From assembly GCA_903819605.1 (NCBI GenBank), contig CAIJEA010000068.1, forward strand, positions 1 to 7,171: a DNA stretch of 7,171 nucleotides. The letters are read 5' to 3'. The translations under genes were made by a program, and so were the position numbers. The DNA comes from an uncultured cyanobacterium. GTDB lineage: Bacteria > Cyanobacteriota > Cyanobacteriia > Pseudanabaenales > Pseudanabaenaceae. The notes under the pieces are model-generated. The model ran no database searches, was not told the DNA's origin, and saw only the letters and a program-made list of their open reading frames with translations. Numbering within the stretch: the stretch's first letter is position 1; each line of letters starts with the position of its first letter. Positions 1 through 5,541 of the stretch are shown piece by piece.

Positions 1-144
1 CCACAAAAACTGGTTCTTTATTTTACTGCGCGTTCCTTACAACGCTAGTCTCTTTAATTTTTGGTAATGCGATTGCAAGGCGCGATATAGTAACTAACGT
101 GCTTCATATTTATTCCCCAACCAGAGGTCATAGCTTAATTAGAC
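1..144. other. Leader region upstream of the lipoprotein gene, no gene seen
   Basis: This stretch lies before the lipoprotein start codon. I see no convincing coding sequence, RNA gene or repeat. A weak promoter-like pair is present on the + strand: TTGGTA at 61-66 and TATAGT at 86-91. The 19-base spacing is longer than ideal, so I do not call it a promoter. A purine stretch, AGAGGT at 123-128, lies about 16 bases before the ATG, too far for a normal ribosome binding site. The region is presumably the promoter and 5' leader of the downstream gene. Confidence 0.4.
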
Positions 145-804
145 ATGAAAAAGTATATTTCCCTTGTCGCTGGTTTAGCCTTATTTTCAGTGAGCGCTTG
201 CACACCATCTACGCCTAAAACTGATAATGCCACTCCAACAAAAGCAGCATCACCTACAGCCACATCTTCAGAGAAGCCATCTGAAAAGCCTACAAGCACG
301 CCAACAGCCAACCCAGATGACAAGTCTACAATAACCAAAGCTGTAGGTTGGCAAGATTACAAATCATCGGCTGGAAAGTTTAGCGTGGAAGTCCCAAGCA
401 AGCCACAGGAGCAGTCTCAAGACCAAAAAACTGATGTGGGGACAATCAAGCTCAACATGATAATTGCCGAATCCAATGACTCTGGTTATTTTGTCGGCTA
501 TGCAGACTTTCCCAACAAAATTGATAATCCTGCTGCTATCCAAAAAGGACTAACCGATTCAGTGAAAGGTTCTGTTGCTAATCTTAAGGGAGAAATAACA
601 TCTGAGAAGGAATCTTTACTTGGTGATATTCCATGTCGAGATTTTGAGGCTGGGGGTAAAGTCCAAGCTACAGATGTATTGATGAAAGGACGCTTTTGCC
701 TTGCGGACAATCGACTGTATCAAGTATTTGCTTTAGGGGCTAAAGATAAGATCGCGATCGCTGATGTCGATCGCTTTATTGGCTCTTTTAAAATTGACAA
801 GTAA
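145..804 (+). CDS. Putative secreted lipoprotein of unknown function
   Basis: The 219-residue product has a classical lipoprotein signal: KK at residues 2-3, a hydrophobic core at about 5-16, and a lipobox VSAC ending at Cys19, the predicted lipidated residue. Residues 20-62 form a Thr/Pro/Ser/Lys-rich linker that probably holds the folded domain off the membrane. Residues 69-219 look like a compact, mostly beta domain opening with WQDYKSSAGKFSVEVPSKP. From memory this opening resembles a family of uncharacterised cyanobacterial and planctomycete exported proteins; no catalytic motif is visible. Cys164 and Cys185 could form a disulfide outside the cytoplasm. The ATG at 145 is chosen because the signal peptide starts there, though no clear Shine-Dalgarno sequence precedes it. 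The gene converges on the exosortase gene and stands alone in its orientation. It has no C-terminal PEP-CTERM-like tail, so it is not an obvious exosortase substrate. The lipoprotein call is firm; the function is unknown. Confidence 0.85.
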   Translation: MKKYISLVAGLALFSVSACTPSTPKTDNATPTKAASPTATSSEKPSEKPTSTPTANPDDKSTITKAVGWQDYKSSAGKFSVEVPSKPQEQSQDQKTDVGTIKLNMIIAESNDSGYFVGYADFPNKIDNPAAIQKGLTDSVKGSVANLKGEITSEKESLLGDIPCRDFEAGGKVQATDVLMKGRFCLADNRLYQVFALGAKDKIAIADVDRFIGSFKIDK

Positions 805-820
805 TCTCTGAAAAAAGTCC

Positions 821-862
821 AAATGAATACCCCCGTCTGTAAGCAGACGAGGGTATTCATTT
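821..862. terminator. Hairpin terminator between convergent genes
   Basis: The arms 821-839 and 844-862 pair over 19 positions with a single C-A mismatch, around the 4-base loop TAAG. On the + strand the right arm runs into a T tract (860-865), giving an intrinsic terminator for the lipoprotein gene. On the - strand the hairpin is followed, after GGAC, by a run of six T (complement of 811-816), so it may also terminate the exosortase gene. The exosortase stop codon begins two bases beyond the stem. Confidence 0.85.
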
Positions 863-863
863 T

Positions 864-1751
864 TTAAGTCTCATCATATTCCTCATCGTCATTCCTAGTT
901 AGCCAATTAAAAAACGTTAAGAGAAGAGCAACTGCAACCACTGAAAATATCTGCGAGCCATCTCCATCGTGCCAATATTTAAATGCATCGGCTTGAGAAG
1001 AAATTATAACTAACAAGGCAACGCGCACAGAATTGACAATAAAAGCGATCGCTACTGCTGTAGGGAACATAATCCACATGTGAAATCTTGATACTGGAAA
1101 AATCAAGATAAACATCAAGGTAATGCGAGCAAGCATTAAAATTGGCGGTAGCCCTGCACAACCCCGCGCCACTTCGACAGCACCATATTGACTAACGATG
1201 GTAATCCCCTGTTGCACAACCTTTACACCTCCATACCACAGTACAGAGTTTGCAAACTGGGCTGTAAAGACGTTCACAGGAATAAATTTTTCGATTGCAG
1301 AAAATAAAAAAGGAATTGGGATTCCCAGAGTCGCAGCCAGCAGGATTACCTGCCAATATTGCTTTAGCCCTTTCCCACCTGAAGCAATCATTGCAACTCC
1401 CAAAGTTGCCATTAATGGAGTCAGGATAAACAAAACATCGTAAATCCGACGAGTCAATAGACTTTTGATCAATACCCAAATTACGAGTAAAGTACCAACA
1501 GCGATCGCCGATGGAGTACTCTCAAACTTCAAATTAAGACGATTACGAATGACTAATAGGATCGTAACTGCCCAAGTCAGTATTTGCATCGCTGTTTCGT
1601 CAATGTTATCAGCGAGTCGCCCGACGAGCGTCAAGTTAATTGCTATTAGACTAACCCATGTCGCTAGTAACCAAAACTCTAATTTGCTCGCAGCTTTTTT
1701 TAAGGTGTTGCGTAAAAGGGTTAAGTTACCACGCAAAATATTGTCGAGCAT
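864..1751 (-). CDS. Exosortase/archaeosortase family protein (cyanoexosortase type)
   Basis: This 295-residue polytopic membrane protein has about eight hydrophobic segments spread over residues 26-284. It carries the three invariant exosortase residues in the right order: Cys198 in EVARGCAGLPP, Arg243 in NSVRVALL, and His261 in YWHDGDGSQIFS. In this family the Cys-Arg-His set is thought to cleave and anchor proteins with a C-terminal PEP-CTERM-type sorting tail, in lineages that make exopolysaccharide. Length is normal for the family. The charged tail NDDEEYDET is probably cytoplasmic. The ATG at 1749-1751 leads a short basic N-terminus before the first membrane segment; no strong ribosome binding site is seen. 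It lies downstream of ctaE on the same strand, but a strong palindromic terminator separates them, so it is probably transcribed independently. No PEP-CTERM substrate, exosortase-associated protein or polysaccharide gene is in the window. The subtype (cyanoexosortase A, B or C) cannot be settled by eye. Confidence 0.88.
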   Translation of the reverse strand: MLDNILRGNLTLLRNTLKKAASKLEFWLLATWVSLIAINLTLVGRLADNIDETAMQILTWAVTILLVIRNRLNLKFESTPSAIAVGTLLVIWVLIKSLLTRRIYDVLFILTPLMATLGVAMIASGGKGLKQYWQVILLAATLGIPIPFLFSAIEKFIPVNVFTAQFANSVLWYGGVKVVQQGITIVSQYGAVEVARGCAGLPPILMLARITLMFILIFPVSRFHMWIMFPTAVAIAFIVNSVRVALLVIISSQADAFKYWHDGDGSQIFSVVAVALLLTFFNWLTRNDDEEYDET

Positions 1752-1793
1752 GACTAATTAGACACAACAGAGTAATTGCCTTGCCAGAATATC

Positions 1794-1832
1794 AAAAAGT
1801 AGAGGCGGCGCATTGCGCCGCCTCTACTTTTT
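1794..1832. repeat. Perfect 18-bp palindrome; probable repeat acting as cox operon terminator
   Basis: The arms 1794-1811 and 1815-1832 pair perfectly around the three-base loop ATT. The stem core is GC-rich (GAGGCGGCGC / GCGCCGCCTC) and the ends are A5/T5, so a T tract follows the hairpin on either strand. It begins 19 bases past the ctaE stop codon and so is well placed as the intrinsic terminator of ctaC-ctaD-ctaE. The symmetric, GC-rich form also resembles short palindromic intergenic repeats that occur in many copies in some cyanobacterial genomes; copy number cannot be judged from this window. No target-site duplication is visible at its edges. Confidence 0.8.
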
Positions 1833-1851
1833 GTTTTTACTTTTCGGTTGC

Positions 1852-2478
1852 TTAGAGAATATAGAGCAGTAAAAACAAGACGATCCAGACAATGTCAACA
1901 AAGTGCCAGTATATAGAAGCAGCCTCGATTCCAAAGTGCTTAGTATTGCTGTAGTGACCTGCTTTAAGCGATCGCACTAGTACTGTCGCAATCAACGACA
2001 AGCCAATAATTACGTGAAATCCGTGAAAGCCCGTTAATACATAGAAAGTACTAGCAAACAGGTTACTAGTCAGACCAAACTCTAGATGTTGGTATTCATA
2101 AATTTGTCCAGCAATGAATATGGCTCCCATGACAAAGGTAGCAAGAAACCATAACTGAGCCGCTTTGATTTTGTTTTCTTTAATGGCGCTATCGGCTTGG
2201 TGAATTACAAAGCTGCTAGATACAAGAATAATTGTATTAATTCCTGGTAAGAGCAGTTCCAGTTCAGGTGTTCCTTCAGGAGGCCAAGATGTGGCAACAG
2301 AGCGAAAAGTTAAGTAGGCAGCAAACAATCCAAAGAACAGCATTCCCTCAGAAATGAGGAAGACAATCAAACCAAAAACCCTTAGATCTGGGTGCTCGGC
2401 ATGACCGCCTTCGGCAGTATGACCGTGAATTTCTAGATCTTGATCTGTGGCAGTAACTGGAGCGAGAGATCCTTGCAT
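1852..2478 (-). CDS. ctaE: Cytochrome c oxidase subunit III
   Basis: This 208-residue membrane protein is the third core subunit of the aa3-type oxidase. It binds no redox metal; in the family it stabilises the catalytic subunit and proton uptake. About five membrane helices are visible, near residues 34-57, 75-96, 109-126, 145-170 and 188-207. Family marks include Glu44 in LISEGMLFFGLFAAY, GQIYEY at 125-130, LTGFHGFHVIIG at 148-159, and YWHFVDIVW at 190-198 near the C-terminus. The five-helix, roughly 200-residue form is usual in bacteria, which lack the first two helices of the mitochondrial protein. The N-terminus (residues 18-29) is rich in His and Gly. It is the last gene of the cta operon, 96 bases after ctaD. 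The ATG at 2476-2478 begins a conserved-looking N-terminus, although no clear Shine-Dalgarno sequence precedes it. Confidence 0.96.
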   Translation of the reverse strand: MQGSLAPVTATDQDLEIHGHTAEGGHAEHPDLRVFGLIVFLISEGMLFFGLFAAYLTFRSVATSWPPEGTPELELLLPGINTIILVSSSFVIHQADSAIKENKIKAAQLWFLATFVMGAIFIAGQIYEYQHLEFGLTSNLFASTFYVLTGFHGFHVIIGLSLIATVLVRSLKAGHYSNTKHFGIEAASIYWHFVDIVWIVLFLLLYIL

Positions 2479-2574
2479 AGGTCAATGTTTGGATAAATGG
2501 ATAATACAGACAAGGCGTTTAAATCGCTTTTTCAAGCTTATTCAGGAAGACATTATTTGCCTTTAAGTTGCAGC
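2479..2574 (-). other. ctaD-ctaE intergenic spacer
   Basis: The 96-base spacer is longer than the 33-base ctaC-ctaD gap. I see no open frame and no convincing hairpin terminator in it, so read-through from ctaD into ctaE is expected. Confidence 0.5.
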
Positions 2575-4230
2575 TTAGGAAGCAGCGATCGCCTCTTTGC
2601 GAGATTCTTTATATTCTTCGCCGTAATCATAGGGACCTGAGGCTAAAACAGGTTCGCCAACCCAGTTGTGGGGAATTGGTGGCGAAGAAGTTGTCCATTC
2701 TAGAGTCAAAGCATCCCAAGGATTATCAGGCGCTTGCTCACCTTTAAACCAACTGTAAACTGCGTTGATCACGAAAGGAATTGTGGAAATCGCCAGAACA
2801 AACGCGCCAATTGTGCAGATTAAATTGATCGGCGCAAATTGCGGATCGTACTGGGCAACACGGCGAGGCATACCTTGCAAACCAAGAATATGCATTGGTC
2901 CAAAACACAAATGCATTCCGATGAAAGTTAGGACAAAATGCACTTTTCCCCAAAATTCGTTCAACATGCGACCAGTCATTTTCGGGAACCAATGGTACAA
3001 ACCAGCGTAAATACCAAAGACACTACCGCCAAATAGGACGTAGTGGAAGTGAGCGACCACGAAGTAAGTATCGTGCACATGTATGTCAATTGGAGCCGAT
3101 CCGAGCATTACTCCACTCAGTCCACCAATTAAAAAAGTGGAAATAAATCCCATAGCAAATAGCAAAGGACTTTCTAAGCGCAACTTACCGCCCCAAAGTG
3201 TAGCTACCCAACTAAATACCTTAATCCCCGTCGGTACTGCAACTAACAAAGTTGCCACCATAAAGAATACTCGCAACCAGTCAGGAGTACCACTGGTAAA
3301 CATGTGGTGTGCCCATACAAATAGCCCCAAAGCACAAATCATCATGCTGGAATAGGCGATCGCTTTGTAACCAAAAATTGGTTTGCGGCTATGGGGAGGC
3401 AAAACTTCAGAGATAATGCCGAATACGGGCAAGATCATCACATATACGGCAGGATGCGAATAGAACCAGAATAAATGTTGGTAAACAACTGGATCGCCGC
3501 CGCCAGTAGGGTTGAAAAAGTTTGTGCCGATCAACAGATCAAAACCTAGCAATACCATCGCTCCTGCTAACACAGGTGTAGCTAAGAGTGCGAGAACTGA
3601 GGTTGCCATCATTGCCCAGCAAAATAGCGGCATACTAAACAAATCCATCCCCGGCATCCGCATCGCCCAGATTGTGACAATGAAATTTACTGCCGCCAAA
3701 ATCGATGAAGTTCCCACCAAAATAATACTGAGAATCCAGATTGCTTGACCGACATGTTCGTTTGTCAAAATACTTAAAGGTGGATAAGCTGTCCAGCCTG
3801 TAGAAGCAGGGCCAAAAAAGAAGCTACTCATCAGCAATAGCCCCGCAGGAATTGTCAACCAAAAGGCGATCGCATTCAAACGAGGAAAAGCCATGTCCCG
3901 CGCCCCAATCATCAATGGGATCAAGTAGTTCCCAAAGCCGCCTGTTACCGCAGGTACGATCCATAAAAAGATCATTACGGTTCCATGCATGGTGAACAAG
4001 CTGTTGTAAAAAGCTGGATCAACCAAGTCAGAATCTGGGGTGGCGAGTTCTGCACGAACTATCGAAGCTAATGCTCCGCCCACCAAATAAAAGGTAAATG
4101 AGGTGACGAGATATTGAATCCCGATAATTTTGTGGTCAACGCTAAAGGTAAAGAATTCCCACCAAAGGGTCTTGGGAGGTTCTGCTCCCATCGCGCCCGA
4201 ACTTTGGGGTGGTGTGAGTGTTTGGGTCAT
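2575..4230 (-). CDS. ctaD: Cytochrome c oxidase subunit I (aa3-type, A2 class)
   Basis: This 551-residue, roughly 12-helix catalytic subunit reduces O2 to water at a heme a3-CuB centre and pumps protons across the thylakoid or cytoplasmic membrane. All metal ligands are present: His82 (FTMHGT) and His396 for low-spin heme a; His394 for heme a3 (VVAHFHYVLF); and His259, His308 and His309 for CuB (YSHPAVY and VWAHHMFTSG). Tyr263 is placed to form the His-Tyr cross-link. His386 and Asp387 (HVHDTYF) match the Mg-site region. D-channel residues Asn101, Asp112 and Asn119 are kept, as are K-channel Thr334 and Lys337 (PTGIKVFSW). The helix VI glutamate of mitochondrial enzymes (HPEVY) is Ala261 here, with Tyr257-Ser258 before His259, which is the mark of A2-type oxidases. 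Length is normal for the family. It lies 33 bases after ctaC. The ATG at 4228-4230 has no obvious Shine-Dalgarno sequence. Confidence 0.98.
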   Translation of the reverse strand: MTQTLTPPQSSGAMGAEPPKTLWWEFFTFSVDHKIIGIQYLVTSFTFYLVGGALASIVRAELATPDSDLVDPAFYNSLFTMHGTVMIFLWIVPAVTGGFGNYLIPLMIGARDMAFPRLNAIAFWLTIPAGLLLMSSFFFGPASTGWTAYPPLSILTNEHVGQAIWILSIILVGTSSILAAVNFIVTIWAMRMPGMDLFSMPLFCWAMMATSVLALLATPVLAGAMVLLGFDLLIGTNFFNPTGGGDPVVYQHLFWFYSHPAVYVMILPVFGIISEVLPPHSRKPIFGYKAIAYSSMMICALGLFVWAHHMFTSGTPDWLRVFFMVATLLVAVPTGIKVFSWVATLWGGKLRLESPLLFAMGFISTFLIGGLSGVMLGSAPIDIHVHDTYFVVAHFHYVLFGGSVFGIYAGLYHWFPKMTGRMLNEFWGKVHFVLTFIGMHLCFGPMHILGLQGMPRRVAQYDPQFAPINLICTIGAFVLAISTIPFVINAVYSWFKGEQAPDNPWDALTLEWTTSSPPIPHNWVGEPVLASGPYDYGEEYKESRKEAIAAS

Positions 4231-4263
4231 AGAGAAATTGTTTGTAAGATAATTGCTGTTTTA

Positions 4264-5244
4264 CTAGTGACTCATGTGCATCATGCGATCGCCATCAAGC
4301 TGAGAAACTTTACCTGCAAGATATTCCTGCTCAGACATCTCAGATGTTGGAGATGCAGAACGAGATGCCACGATCGCATCGGGATCTTTACTGGCAATTT
4401 CTTGCTGCTCTTTTAACCATTTTTCATAGTCTTCAGGGGTATCAATGACCATGGTGGTACGCATACCACCATGATAAGAACCACATAGCTCAGCGCAGAC
4501 GACAGGATATTCACCAACAACGCGGGGTGTAAATTCGAGGTAGGTGGAACGCCCGGGGATCACATCTTGCTTGATGCGTAATTGGGGAACCCAAAAGGCA
4601 TGAAGAACATCAACAGCAGTCATGTTTAATCGAACTTTCTTACCCACAGGTACATGTAATTCGGCTGTCGCAATTTCGTTAGGGTAGTTAAAAATCCATG
4701 CAAACTGCATGGCGCTCACGTCAACTGCAACAACTGCCTCCCCACCAGCAGGAAGTGTCCCAGCCATGAGCATCCCATCGCTATTAGAGGATGCGACAGT
4801 AGCTTTTGACATAGGCATTCCACCTCTTTCATGTCCAGCATGGGCGACAGCTTGATGCATTCCACCATGAGCCATGCCGCTAAGATCTTGAGTGCCCTGC
4901 ATCGCTGTGTAAACATCAAAGCTATAAATCGCTACCCACATCACAATTACGGTGGGGATCGCTGTCCAAGCAATTTCGAGACTTAGGTTTTCGTGAATCG
5001 CGGGACCATCGGCATCGTCCCCTTTGCGACGACGAAACTTAATGATCGAATATAGCAAGACTCCCTCAACGACAAGGAAAAATCCAAAGGCGATCGCTAG
5101 GATCGTATTGAATAAGCCATCATACAAAAGTGCTTCATCACCCGCTGCTACTGGTAGCAGTCCATTATTGCGACCATACCAAATGCTGGCTGCAAAAATC
5201 AGTCCAATAATGACGACTATGGAAATTAAGTTATTTTTTCTCAT
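4264..5244 (-). CDS. ctaC: Cytochrome c oxidase subunit II with CuA domain
   Basis: This 326-residue subunit accepts electrons from a soluble carrier (cytochrome c6 or plastocyanin in cyanobacteria) and passes them to subunit I. An N-terminal hydrophobic segment (about 6-23) is followed by the two usual membrane helices, about 44-70 and 89-112. The cupredoxin domain spans about 168-270 and keeps the full binuclear CuA set: His215 (VDVLHAFWVPQ), Cys250, Glu252, Cys254, His258 and Met261 (CAELCGSYHGGM). Trp183 in FAWIFNYP sits where the electron-entry aromatic patch is expected. No CxxCH heme site is present, so this is an aa3-type and not a caa3-type subunit II. A Met/His-rich insert (about 115-160) separates helix 2 from the cupredoxin domain. 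The C-terminus is extended (270-326) and ends in another Met/His cluster, RMMHMSH. It is the first gene of the operon. The ATG at 5242-5244 suits the signal-like N-terminus. Confidence 0.97.
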   Translation of the reverse strand: MRKNNLISIVVIIGLIFAASIWYGRNNGLLPVAAGDEALLYDGLFNTILAIAFGFFLVVEGVLLYSIIKFRRRKGDDADGPAIHENLSLEIAWTAIPTVIVMWVAIYSFDVYTAMQGTQDLSGMAHGGMHQAVAHAGHERGGMPMSKATVASSNSDGMLMAGTLPAGGEAVVAVDVSAMQFAWIFNYPNEIATAELHVPVGKKVRLNMTAVDVLHAFWVPQLRIKQDVIPGRSTYLEFTPRVVGEYPVVCAELCGSYHGGMRTTMVIDTPEDYEKWLKEQQEIASKDPDAIVASRSASPTSEMSEQEYLAGKVSQLDGDRMMHMSH

Positions 5245-5541
5245 GACTAGGTTGCCCTATCGTGCTACTCCTGAAAAGTTAATCTGAGGCAATGGGCGCT
5301 TACTAGCCGCTCATTTATTGAATTAGGACAAATTCTATATTCACTATATATTGCATCCAATTACCTAAATACGGGGCATTTGTTTGGAATCTTTTAGCAA
5401 TTTCTTTGGGATCGCAATTAAATAAAGTTTCTAAATATGATAATAATGTGATTTTTTTAGTTATTAAGCACGATCACCCTCTTAACCTCTAATCCTTTGG
5501 TAGTTCTAAATCTAGTATGCCTTTTTCGATCTCAAGCGTTT
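5245..5541. other. Gene-free region upstream of the cta operon
   Basis: This stretch of about 300 bases is AT-rich and without a credible open frame or RNA gene. It separates the transporter stop codon from ctaC, both on the - strand. It should hold the ctaC promoter and the end of the transporter transcript. I see no strong hairpin with a T tract after the transporter, so how that transcript ends is unclear. A repressor or activator site cannot be named from one sequence. Confidence 0.6.
5332..5360 (-). promoter_or_regulatory. Candidate sigma-70-type promoter of ctaC-ctaD-ctaE
   Basis: Read on the - strand, TTGGAT (5360-5355) is followed after 17 bases by TAGAAT (5337-5332). The -10 box differs from TATAAT at one position; the -35 box keeps the TTG core. 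The start point would be near 5325, giving a leader of about 80 bases before the ctaC ATG. The match is modest and the surrounding sequence is AT-rich, so a chance hit is possible. Confidence 0.35.

Noticed and set aside
61..91. TTGGTA and TATAGT as a promoter for the lipoprotein gene
   Set aside because: The 19-base spacing and weak -35 match make a chance occurrence as likely as a real promoter.
3..215. Open + strand frame running in from the left edge and overlapping the lipoprotein start
   Set aside because: It has no recognisable protein features, overlaps the well-supported signal peptide by about 70 bases, and the lipoprotein start is convincing.
135..338. Minus-strand open frame opposite the lipoprotein N-terminus
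   Set aside because: It is a shadow of the Thr/Pro/Ser-rich linker; composition is biased Val/Gly/Asp and no family is recognisable.
145..804. Lipoprotein as the substrate of the neighbouring exosortase
   Set aside because: It ends in a soluble sequence (FIGSFKIDK) with no sorting motif, membrane helix or basic tail, and it already has a lipid anchor signal.
1465..1761. Plus-strand open frame opposite the exosortase N-terminal half
   Set aside because: The - strand frame carries a complete exosortase with catalytic residues, so the opposite frame is an antisense shadow.
4264..5244. A caa3-type subunit II with a fused cytochrome c domain
   Set aside because: The C-terminal extension is only about 55 residues and has no CxxCH heme-binding motif.
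5440..5490. Possible weak hairpin as a terminator for the transporter gene
   Set aside because: Only about five base pairs (GTGAT/ATCAC) around a loop of roughly 20 bases, without a proper T tract on the - strand.
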